59,254 nucleotides of DNA from CAYJAQ01 sp964368275 (GTDB lineage: Bacteria; Bacillota_I; Bacilli_A; ML615J-28; CAG-313). The stretch is taken from assembly GCA_964368275.1 (NCBI GenBank), contig CAYJAQ010000002.1:1-59254 (forward strand), given 5' to 3'. The first letter of the stretch is position 1; each line of letters begins with the position of its first letter. Position numbers and translations under genes: made by a program. Below are positions 31,942 through 39,886 of the stretch, piece by piece. A model generated the notes under the pieces. It was not told the origin of the DNA, searched no databases, and worked only from the letters and a program-made list of their open reading frames with translations.

Positions 31942-34452
31942 ATGATTAGATTAAATAAAATAAACAAATATTATCAATCTGGTAATGAATCAATTCATGC
32001 CATCAAAGACTTAAGCATTACTTTTCCTGACAAAGGCTTAGTATTTATTCTTGGTCAATCTGGCTGTGGTAAATCAACCCTTCTGAATATGTTAGGTGGT
32101 CTTGATAAGCCTGATAGCGGTGAAATATTAATTGAAGAACGTAACTTAAACGAGTTCTCAAAAGCTGAACTCAATGATTATCTAAACAGTTATTTAGGAT
32201 TCGTCTTCCAAGAATACAACATTCTAAAAGACTTAAACTTATATGAAAATATTAGTTTACCACTAGAGATGCAAAATTTGCCACGCAAGGTAGTAAAGAA
32301 AGCCGTTAACGAGATTTTAGAAAAAGTCGGATTAACTGAACTATCAAAACGTAAAATCAACCAACTATCTGGTGGCCAACGCCAAAGAATTGCTGTAGCA
32401 AGAGCTTTAATTAAAAATCCGAAACTTATTATCGCTGATGAACCTACCGGTAACCTTGATAGTACAACCGGCGAAACTATTTTTAACCTATTAAAAGAAT
32501 TATCACAAGATCGCTTAATTATTATTGTATCCCACGATGAAGAATCCGCTTACAAGTTTGGCGACCGGGTAATTCACATTAATGATGGAGCCTTAGAGCG
32601 CGACTCTAACCCAAATTTCTGCACAACACTTAATAATCAATTAGAACTCAAGAAAGCGCGTGTTCCGCTTAAAACAAGCCTTAAATTGTCACTAAAGAAC
32701 GTATGGAAGAAAAAATTCCGTTTTATGATAATGACCCTTATTTGTGCTTTATCACTTGCCTTCTTATCTTTCACACTCGAACTAAGAGGTGACAAATTAA
32801 GACAAAACATTTATACATCAATTGTTAATGATAATAATTATGTTGATATTTTAGCTAAGACTAATTTACCAGATGATTACATTAAAACTAGCTTCTATGA
32901 TGATTATATTGGTAATTCATTACCACTTGATTCTTATCAAAAGATCAAAGATAGCAATCCTAACCTTACCGTTCATCATTATCAAACAGCTGATATTGAC
33001 ATTGTTGGTCTTGACGATGAACGTGGCGACAATTACTATAAAGGTACCATTGAATACATTGTAAAATATGATTCAACCAACGACTATAACCTATTAGCTG
33101 GTCGCTTACCGATTGTGGGAAATAGAGAAATTCTCGTGACCGATTATTTAACTGCTATGTTTGACTACTTCAATATGTATGACAGTGATGGTACTGCGAG
33201 TGATTACATTGGTAAATATCTTCGTTTAGCATCTGGCCATGAATACAAAATAGTTGGTGTTCTTAAAACTAGTTACTTGAAATGGACTGACTTCTCAAAG
33301 TCAAAAACAATTGACGCTAGCTACAAAGTAAATTACCCTTATTTTAATGATTACAAAATGATGAATGCCATCTATTTGCTAGAAGATGATTTTAATCTTG
33401 AACGTAAAGCTAATATTCCTACTCTTGTCAAGTTAAATAATTACTATGCTAATACAAATGTTACAATTACTCCAAGACCAAATTGGGATGGTACACCTTC
33501 AACTGACAAAGTCGTAACCACAGCTATTAATGATTATGTTTTAACTAAAGATAAAGCTAATCTAATAAAACTACAACTACAAGGGTGGGGATCATCTAGT
33601 GTTAGTATTAGAGATGCCGGTTTACAACCAGTAAATGATGATGAAATCGTTATTCCACTAGAACTAGCTAAAGAACTTTTCCCTGATTATGTCTTAGATG
33701 TCGCTAGTGCTAATAATTTAAATAACACTTTCCGATATCGAATTCGAAACGCAGAATTAACTCTCGAAATTGTTAATCAAGCTACTAATGAAAGTGTTAA
33801 AAACACTTATCGAATTGTTGGTCTTACCGAAGTTAATTCAACAATTAATATGAGCGAAAACGGATTACGCAAAATTTATGATCACTTCAATGATCAAACC
33901 GAATTCTTATTAGCTGAATTACCTGCTAACGAAGAAACAGCATATTCATTATTTAAGACCGCTTATCGTAATGGTTACATTCTCGATGTTTGGGATTATA
34001 AAAACGATATTGACACTTATACAATTGACCCATTTGTTGATTTGTTATCAAAAGTCGGCTTATTTGTATTTGCCATTTTCAGTATTGGTATCTTATGGAC
34101 AATCATTACTTTGGAAATAGTTGATTCCAAAAAAGAAATCGGTATTTTCCGTTCAATCGGTCTAAGTGGTTTCAAGGTTTCTTTAATCTTTATTATTCAA
34201 ACTGTCTTCATTTGCATCTTCTCTTACGCAATTGCCTTAATTGTTGGCAAATATGCCTTAACTGTCTTCAATAGTACTGTTATGGATGAATTAAACTTAA
34301 TTCATTTATCGATGTACATGATGACAGCTACTTCACCAATTGCCCTTATCTTATTCTTAGTGGTTATTATCGCTGCGGCGTTATTCTTCCCATTATATAA
34401 GATAATGTCGCAAAAGATTATTGATGTAATTAGCGAGAGAGACGCTTTATAG
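31942..34452 (+). CDS. ABC transporter ATPase-FtsX permease fusion, second paralogue
   Basis: An 836-residue paralogue of the preceding protein with the same order: ATPase (Walker A GQSGCGKST, signature LSGGQRQR, Walker B LIIADEPTGNLD), one helix, a large extracytoplasmic domain and three C-terminal helices with ELVDSKKEIGIFRSIGLSG-like FtsX coupling sequence (here EIVDSKKEIGIFRSIG). Both ATPases look active. The extracytoplasmic domains of the pair differ, which suggests separate roles within a heterodimer. AGGAGG precedes the ATG. Confidence 0.88.
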   Translation: MIRLNKINKYYQSGNESIHAIKDLSITFPDKGLVFILGQSGCGKSTLLNMLGGLDKPDSGEILIEERNLNEFSKAELNDYLNSYLGFVFQEYNILKDLNLYENISLPLEMQNLPRKVVKKAVNEILEKVGLTELSKRKINQLSGGQRQRIAVARALIKNPKLIIADEPTGNLDSTTGETIFNLLKELSQDRLIIIVSHDEESAYKFGDRVIHINDGALERDSNPNFCTTLNNQLELKKARVPLKTSLKLSLKNVWKKKFRFMIMTLICALSLAFLSFTLELRGDKLRQNIYTSIVNDNNYVDILAKTNLPDDYIKTSFYDDYIGNSLPLDSYQKIKDSNPNLTVHHYQTADIDIVGLDDERGDNYYKGTIEYIVKYDSTNDYNLLAGRLPIVGNREILVTDYLTAMFDYFNMYDSDGTASDYIGKYLRLASGHEYKIVGVLKTSYLKWTDFSKSKTIDASYKVNYPYFNDYKMMNAIYLLEDDFNLERKANIPTLVKLNNYYANTNVTITPRPNWDGTPSTDKVVTTAINDYVLTKDKANLIKLQLQGWGSSSVSIRDAGLQPVNDDEIVIPLELAKELFPDYVLDVASANNLNNTFRYRIRNAELTLEIVNQATNESVKNTYRIVGLTEVNSTINMSENGLRKIYDHFNDQTEFLLAELPANEETAYSLFKTAYRNGYILDVWDYKNDIDTYTIDPFVDLLSKVGLFVFAIFSIGILWTIITLEIVDSKKEIGIFRSIGLSGFKVSLIFIIQTVFICIFSYAIALIVGKYALTVFNSTVMDELNLIHLSMYMMTATSPIALILFLVVIIAAALFFPLYKIMSQKIIDVISERDAL

Positions 34453-34464
34453 CAAATTAACTTC

Positions 34465-34500
34465 AAAAGGCGCAGACCAAAATAGTCTGCACCTTTTTTT
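34465..34500. terminator. bidirectional terminator between the ABC operon and pulA
   Basis: Stem AAAAGG(C)GCAGAC/GTCTGC(A)CCTTTT with a 7-nt loop and T runs in both directions, between converging genes. Confidence 0.85.
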
Positions 34501-34510
34501 ATTTTAATAT

Positions 34511-36589
34511 TTAACAACCTTTATTAATGATATAAACACCAGGTTTAGCGATAATAAGGGTATCAATTGCTTGATTTACTTTTTCCTTACCATTAAAGAT
34601 AAGTGTAGTTCCCGGTGCAAAATACAAAGCTTCCTCTTGATAATTATTCTTAATAATAATCTTGAGATTTGGTTCACCTTTTATAGTATAACTAATTGAT
34701 GCTGTTTGACGGACATCAAAAGTATACATTTTATCAATTAAATAAGGATCAGCAAGACGTAAAGGTGGATATTCTCGCCGAATAGCAAGTAGTGTCTTAA
34801 TCATTTTCAGATTATCTTGATATTGATCAATATCTTCAAAATTAATTTGATTAACCCCATCGCCTAAGTTATACGAGTTATCATAACCTTGTTTTGAACG
34901 AAAAAGTTCTTGACCTGCGTGAATGAACGGAACTCCCGCTGAAAGAATAACAATTGCGATACCTAGTGACGCTTGATCATGTAGTTCTTCGCTAGTCATC
35001 ATTGGGTTATTCTTTTTCAGTTGGTCAATCAGCGTGTAATTATCATGGCATTCTACATAGTTAATGCTTTGTTCGGCACTACTATAAAGAAATTCATTAG
35101 AAGCAGAACCTTTCAAAATATGACTCATCGTGTAAATATCCGGATGGCCACCACCTACGAAACCATTTCTGCTTTCAAATGGGCTACCCTTAATTGTATT
35201 TCGGAAAGTATCATTGAAAAATGCTATTTCAGGTACAGCCCAAAAATTATTACTAGTAGCACATTTATTAGCAGGAATACCAGTTGGAATATCCCATCCT
35301 TCGCCATAAATCATTGTATTTGGTTGGACATTTTTAGCAACTTCGACTATTTTATTCATTGTTTCATAATCAATCAACCCCATTAAGTCAAAGCGGAAAC
35401 CATCAATACTATAATTAAACATCCAGTGTAGAATCGAATCATTAATAAAACGACGCATCATCACTCTTTCAGTCGCTAAATCATTGCCACAGCCAGAGCC
35501 ATTGGTCATATATCCTCGGCCATCCGTCCGGTAGCAATATCCCGGTACAAGAATATTAAAGGGAAAAGTCTCATGGTGATAAACATGATTATAAACAACA
35601 TCCATATTCACTAGCAAACCTTTTTGATGGATCCCATCTACCATTTGTTTTAATTCATTGATTCTAGCATAAGGATCATTAGGATCACTTGCATACCAAC
35701 CACTTGGAACGTTATATTCAACTGGGTTATAACCCCAATTGTACATTGTATCGGGATTATTCTCATCTACTCCACCAAAAGCATTAATTGGCATTAATTG
35801 AAGATGGGTAATACCTAAATCCTTTAGATAATCTAAACCTGCCGGCTGATTATTCTTGGTAAATCTACTATCTAAAGCAGCTAAGTAATAACTCTGACTA
35901 GTAAGACGATTTGCTGAAAAATCTCTTAGATTAAGTTCGTAAATAACAGCATCAGTATAATTACCCGAAAATTTCGGTGTTTTATGTTTAAATTGATACG
36001 TTTTTCCCATATCTATTACATAATTAAATTCACTATTGGCATTTGATGATACCGCATATGGATCTAAGCAACGCTTCTTTTCACCATTGATACGAACCTC
36101 ATAATAATACTGAGCACATTCTAAATCGCCGGCTACTTCAATTTCCCATAAACCCTTATTCTTATATTCAAAATGGATGCTTTCAGTCGCTTTTTCTGGC
36201 AAAGTTAAACAAAGTTCAATCTCTTTAGCAACTGGCGACCAAACTCGAAAGGTTGTACTAGTCGGTGAATATTCAATTCCTAAAGGCCCTGTATAATTAT
36301 ATTCAATATCAAAACGGGGGCTCCGAATTATCTTACCTAAATCTAAGTGAACATTATCAATATTATTTAAACTAACAACATAATCAATATGAAGGCGAAT
36401 GCGACCACGGAAAGCTGTGTGAAGATGAATAACACCGTCTGCATCATCTTTTTTATAAACATAAAGTTTTATCTTACTCTTATTGCCAATTAAATAAAGA
36501 TTATTCAAGTCAACTAGAGCAAATACAGCATTGGGAATTAATAATTTAATATAATGATAATCTTCGAGATATGCTTTCACATTATTCAT
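34511..36589 (-). CDS. pulA: type I pullulanase
   Basis: A 692-residue GH13 enzyme that cleaves alpha-1,6 branches in pullulan, amylopectin or glycogen. It lacks a signal peptide, so it works inside the cell. A CBM48-like domain (about 105-190) precedes the barrel; the signature YNWGYNP (283-289), nucleophile Asp401 (FRFDLMG), acid/base Glu430 (IYGEGWD) and the third acid in VECHDN (Asp516) are present. The ATG overlaps the previous gene by 8 bases. Its operon begins with a LytTR regulator, an unusual partner for starch debranching. Confidence 0.93.
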   Translation of the reverse strand: MNNVKAYLEDYHYIKLLIPNAVFALVDLNNLYLIGNKSKIKLYVYKKDDADGVIHLHTAFRGRIRLHIDYVVSLNNIDNVHLDLGKIIRSPRFDIEYNYTGPLGIEYSPTSTTFRVWSPVAKEIELCLTLPEKATESIHFEYKNKGLWEIEVAGDLECAQYYYEVRINGEKKRCLDPYAVSSNANSEFNYVIDMGKTYQFKHKTPKFSGNYTDAVIYELNLRDFSANRLTSQSYYLAALDSRFTKNNQPAGLDYLKDLGITHLQLMPINAFGGVDENNPDTMYNWGYNPVEYNVPSGWYASDPNDPYARINELKQMVDGIHQKGLLVNMDVVYNHVYHHETFPFNILVPGYCYRTDGRGYMTNGSGCGNDLATERVMMRRFINDSILHWMFNYSIDGFRFDLMGLIDYETMNKIVEVAKNVQPNTMIYGEGWDIPTGIPANKCATSNNFWAVPEIAFFNDTFRNTIKGSPFESRNGFVGGGHPDIYTMSHILKGSASNEFLYSSAEQSINYVECHDNYTLIDQLKKNNPMMTSEELHDQASLGIAIVILSAGVPFIHAGQELFRSKQGYDNSYNLGDGVNQINFEDIDQYQDNLKMIKTLLAIRREYPPLRLADPYLIDKMYTFDVRQTASISYTIKGEPNLKIIIKNNYQEEALYFAPGTTLIFNGKEKVNQAIDTLIIAKPGVYIINKGC

Positions 36590-37166
36590 AATCTTTTTCT
36601 TCTTCACTTTCATTATTAGTACTAGCATTTAAGATAAAGTATGTCGCAATAATAGAGGTACAACTAGCAACTACACCAACAAACATTGCGGCGTTTTTAG
36701 TAAAAACTTCCTTCTTAACATACTGATTACCGGTCGCTACATAAACAATGTTTTCTTTTGTGACAGGGCTATCAGCAAACGCATAGTATAATTTTAGATA
36801 AAAATTGCCTACACGCCCGCTTTCTACATCAAACTCAAGAAAATAATCATATTCGTTCGTTTCAACATCAAGAACTTCAGTATGAACCCAAGTACAATTG
36901 GTATTTTTAGTTCCATCTAAACGGCTCCAATTAAATGGATATTCTTTAGCACCATCAGCAAGTACAACTACTATTTCTAATGAATCTAGTTCAACATAGG
37001 TTGACCAAGTCATAGCAAGTTGAGTGGTGCTGCCCCCGATTGTTTTACTAACATCCATAGTAAAATTGTGCAGTTCCCATTCCTCTTCAGCATCTATTCC
37101 CACTGGCAACACTAATAAACACAAAAACGTAAGCAACAATATTAGGATACACTTATTCTTTTTCAT
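36582..37166 (-). CDS. secreted-domain membrane protein of unknown function
   Basis: A 194-residue protein with a cleavable-looking signal (about 1-25), a beta-rich outside domain of about 120 residues with several Trp and acidic residues, and one transmembrane helix near the C-terminus (about 158-180) followed by an acidic tail, NNESEEEKDYE. I do not recognise the family. It overlaps both neighbours, so it belongs to the LytTR-DUF3021-pulA operon. It could sense or bind an outside ligand for the regulator. Confidence 0.75.
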   Translation of the reverse strand: MKKNKCILILLLTFLCLLVLPVGIDAEEEWELHNFTMDVSKTIGGSTTQLAMTWSTYVELDSLEIVVVLADGAKEYPFNWSRLDGTKNTNCTWVHTEVLDVETNEYDYFLEFDVESGRVGNFYLKLYYAFADSPVTKENIVYVATGNQYVKKEVFTKNAAMFVGVVASCTSIIATYFILNASTNNESEEEKDYE

Positions 37167-37596
37167 TTTGATCGTGCTCCTTATACTTTGCTAAATCTTC
37201 ATTCAATTTGCGAGATTCACGGTTTCTTCTTAGCAATAGAACTAATGCTAAAACAATAAAACCAACGACATTAATTGCAAGTGAAATTAGTAAAAAGTGT
37301 AAATTATTACGGGGGAACCAGCCACTAGTAAAACCAACCAGGTAAATTAGGAAGAGAATCGTTAAGTAAGTAACAACTATTTGGGTAATAAGAGTAACCT
37401 TATTAATCCGATAAAAAAGGTTAAGTAGAACACTGATAATAACAATATAAAAACAGATAAGTAAAATATTGCCAAAACGAATATTATGTTGACCAAAGAC
37501 ACCATAATCAATAATCATGTAAGACACCATCGTTGAAGCAAATACAATACTAAAAGTTACAAACATACTACGAATAATGTTTAACTTTTTCTTCAT
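37153..37596 (-). CDS. DUF3021-type membrane protein
   Basis: A 147-residue protein with four membrane helices and a basic-acidic C-terminal tail. DUF3021 proteins are regularly paired with a LytTR regulator in Firmicutes and are thought to hold or inhibit it at the membrane. That pairing is seen here: the ATG overlaps the TGA stop of the LytTR gene. Family assignment rests on topology, size and this context. Confidence 0.75.
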   Translation of the reverse strand: MKKKLNIIRSMFVTFSIVFASTMVSYMIIDYGVFGQHNIRFGNILLICFYIVIISVLLNLFYRINKVTLITQIVVTYLTILFLIYLVGFTSGWFPRNNLHFLLISLAINVVGFIVLALVLLLRRNRESRKLNEDLAKYKEHDQNEKE

Positions 37597-38042
37597 TTTT
37601 TCACCTGCTCTCTTAACTTATTTTTAAAACTGCTTGCATAAAAACGGGTAATAATTATTTTTTCTCCATTATCCAAAACAGCCATAATCCGTCCATTTAC
37701 TAATGGGTGGACTTTTTTAATCTTATTAACACTTAAAATGATAGTGCGCGAAATCTGCGTAAAGGAAGTTCGCAGTAACAACTCACATAGTTCTTGAATT
37801 TTATACGAAATCTCATAAACAGCTTGGGCGGTGTATGCAAAAACATGATTTTCCACTGCTTCGAAATAATAAATATCACTTAACTTAATAACTACTTGCT
37901 CACCATCTAGTTTACCGAGAATGCTAATAAATTGTGCATTAATCACATCAACTAGACGGTCTATTTCCTCATTCTTGTGAGGACATCTAATAATTATTTC
38001 AACATCATCTTGCGTTTGAATCTCATCAACCTTTATCTTCAT
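37593..38042 (-). CDS. LytTR-domain transcription regulator
   Basis: A 149-residue regulator without a receiver domain. The LytTR DNA-binding fold covers about residues 45-145, with VIKLSDIYYFEAVENHVFAYT, a FTQISRTIILSVNKIKKVHPL segment and a final basic helix. Such stand-alone LytTR proteins are controlled by a DUF3021 membrane partner. It heads a four-gene overlapping operon that ends in pulA. AGAGGAG lies nine bases before the ATG; a TATAAT with TG one base upstream is at 38069-38074 (minus). Confidence 0.9.
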   Translation of the reverse strand: MKIKVDEIQTQDDVEIIIRCPHKNEEIDRLVDVINAQFISILGKLDGEQVVIKLSDIYYFEAVENHVFAYTAQAVYEISYKIQELCELLLRTSFTQISRTIILSVNKIKKVHPLVNGRIMAVLDNGEKIIITRFYASSFKNKLREQVKK

Positions 38043-38100
38043 GATTATTAGCTCCTCTCTTCTTAGCTATTATATCATATTTTAATTAATTTTAAAATGA

Positions 38101-38132
38101 AAAAGAAAAAAACAGTATTCAAAATACTGTTA
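38101..38132 (-). terminator. terminator of the DUF308-radical SAM unit
   Basis: Minus strand 9-bp stem AACAGTATT/AATACTGTT with a 3-nt loop followed by TTTTTCTTTTT. The stem includes the stop codon of the radical SAM gene. Confidence 0.85.
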
Positions 38133-38981
38133 TTCCACAAATCGATTGCGATATGTACATTTTTTACATACTTCAAAAAATGCTTCATGCTTAGTAAAAT
38201 TCACTAAAGCACTTTGGTATGGTTCAGAATTAATTATTTTCTCAAATGATTCTGCAAAAACATTGCCTATTTTAGTGGCACCAGTTGCGTCTAAGCAACA
38301 CAAAGTAACCGTTCCATCCACTAATATTGCTAAATGAGTTTTTCCACCCAAACATTTAAAGGCAGCCTCATTTATACTAATATTTTGTTCAGGCCATACA
38401 AACTCATCCTCTTTTGAAAGATAAACATGAGGTATAAGCATTTGACCATTTTGCCAGTCATCACAGTGAAAATTAGTTCGGAAATAATCCCTAATATGGC
38501 CATTCAACTCAATAATATCTGTTTGTTTTTCGTCATTCCAAAGTCTGAGAGAAATACTAAATGTTCCTTGTAGAGATGCTGTACAAAGAAATTTGCGCAA
38601 ATCATCTAGATAAACAAGACGCTCAAAATGGGTCATTGTTATGAGGGCTTGAAGTGATATGTTAAGTCGTTTTATAATAGGTGAAGCAAGAATAATTGAA
38701 CCTTTTTCGGAAAGCAAAGTGCCATTGGTAGTCAACTTTACAGTCAACCCATGTTTTTCTGAAATCTTCAAAATATCAGAAAAATTTGGATGAATTAATG
38801 GTTCTCCTTTAACGTGCAAATATATACTTGTCGTGTAGGGTTTAATCGCCTCACATATTCGTTCAAAATCACTAAGCGACATCACCTGTTTTAATCTTTT
38901 ATCAATACTACAAAAAGGGCATTGAAGATTACAATTATTAGTTATTTCAACATAAATATGATTAAACTTATTTCTTTTCAT
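38130..38981 (-). CDS. radical SAM protein with SPASM-like C-terminus
   Basis: A 283-residue enzyme. The cluster-binding motif is CNLQCPFC (CxxxCxxC), followed by HVKGEPLIHP and LTTNGTLL, typical of the radical SAM core. The C-terminal part has CLGG...TLCC and CKKCTYRNRF, consistent with a SPASM-type auxiliary cluster domain, as in peptide- or carbohydrate-modifying enzymes. No obvious precursor peptide is encoded nearby. The ATG lies 14 bases inside the DUF308 gene, with GGAAGA upstream, so the two are coupled. Confidence 0.85.
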   Translation of the reverse strand: MKRNKFNHIYVEITNNCNLQCPFCSIDKRLKQVMSLSDFERICEAIKPYTTSIYLHVKGEPLIHPNFSDILKISEKHGLTVKLTTNGTLLSEKGSIILASPIIKRLNISLQALITMTHFERLVYLDDLRKFLCTASLQGTFSISLRLWNDEKQTDIIELNGHIRDYFRTNFHCDDWQNGQMLIPHVYLSKEDEFVWPEQNISINEAAFKCLGGKTHLAILVDGTVTLCCLDATGATKIGNVFAESFEKIINSEPYQSALVNFTKHEAFFEVCKKCTYRNRFVE

Positions 38982-39552
38982 CTTTTTCTTCCGTGTAATC
39001 AACATCAATTATATTCTCATCTACTTTTGGTTGCTCCTCAGGATGATAACTCGGATACTCAATAGTGGTATTTTTAATGAAAAAGATCTTAAATAAACCA
39101 TAAATAATTGCGAGAGCGCCAATTACATAAATAACTATTGTCATAATACCTTGGAAACCAAATAGTATTAAGATAGCAGCAATAATATATTTCAACAAAT
39201 CATCTTGAAATTGTTGCAATTTATTGGATGCACTAAACAAGCTAATTAATAATATGACTAATACTACAACACCTAAAATTGTGCTGATAATGTTTGGATT
39301 AAAGAATAAAACATAAATACCTATAACAGCAAGAACAATTGCTTTAATAAAATTAAACAAACTGGCCCTGCTTTTATCGACACTATATACCCTAAACCAC
39401 ATCGTTGCGCTAATAATATAAACAATTGACAAGCCCAAACCAATAATGATGGAAATAATGTCAACCATTCCTTTATTAAAAACAATAAATATTATGCCAA
39501 TTATGCAACCAATAACACCTTCTAATTTATGATTACGTGTGACAATTTTCAT
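38968..39552 (-). CDS. DUF308 (HdeD-like) membrane protein
   Basis: A 194-residue protein with six predicted helices arranged as short hydrophobic pairs with Gly-rich turns (IGCIIGIIFIVFNKG, VLAVIGIYVLFFNP), the pattern of DUF308, and a charged acidic C-terminal tail. HdeD in enteric bacteria is tied to acid resistance; in Firmicutes the role is unknown. AGGAGGTACT precedes the ATG. It is coupled with a radical SAM gene. Confidence 0.8.
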   Translation of the reverse strand: MKIVTRNHKLEGVIGCIIGIIFIVFNKGMVDIISIIIGLGLSIVYIISATMWFRVYSVDKSRASLFNFIKAIVLAVIGIYVLFFNPNIISTILGVVVLVILLISLFSASNKLQQFQDDLLKYIIAAILILFGFQGIMTIVIYVIGALAIIYGLFKIFFIKNTTIEYPSYHPEEQPKVDENIIDVDYTEEKDEKK

Positions 39553-39561
39553 AGTACCTCC

Positions 39562-39593
39562 TTAGAAAAAATATTGTGGTTGCCCACAATATT
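39562..39593 (-). terminator. terminator of the small membrane protein gene
   Basis: A 10-bp stem AATATTGTGG/CCACAATATT with a 4-nt loop, followed in the minus direction by TTTTC. Confidence 0.75.
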
Positions 39594-39596
39594 CTC

Positions 39597-39827
39597 TTAA
39601 TCAAACCAAATAACTCTATTGCTTAATATAAGCGTAATAATGTCAAGAATAGCCACAGCAAAACCAACGAATAGTAATACTATTGCTAGTACAAGTTGTA
39701 ATACATTTTTACTACTAATTGCTTTAAAAATGCGATATAAATCCCAAAAAATGTGAATGCAAGGAATAGCAAAAATAACTTTTAAAAATCTTGGTAAGCC
39801 GTTAAGCCACTTAATGTAACCTTTCAT
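39597..39827 (-). CDS. small membrane protein, 76 residues
   Basis: A short protein with two hydrophobic stretches (LPRFLKVIFAIPCIHIFWDLY and a C-terminal helix of about 30 residues), probably membrane-embedded. I do not recognise the family. GGAGGTATTAT precedes the chosen ATG; an ATG six codons earlier would place that site inside the coding region. Own terminator; no clear functional link to neighbours. Confidence 0.7.
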   Translation of the reverse strand: MKGYIKWLNGLPRFLKVIFAIPCIHIFWDLYRIFKAISSKNVLQLVLAIVLLFVGFAVAILDIITLILSNRVIWFD

Positions 39828-39886
39828 ATAATACCTCCGTTTCATATATTATACAACATATTGATAAAAAGAGCAAGTTATTAGTA

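Noticed and set aside
35021..35386. Plus-strand open frame of 121 codons
   Set aside because: Antisense to the pullulanase catalytic domain and without coding signals.
37593..37595. Mycoplasma-type genetic code (TGA as Trp)
   Set aside because: TGA ends the LytTR frame exactly where the next gene starts, and Trp residues at conserved positions are encoded by TGG.
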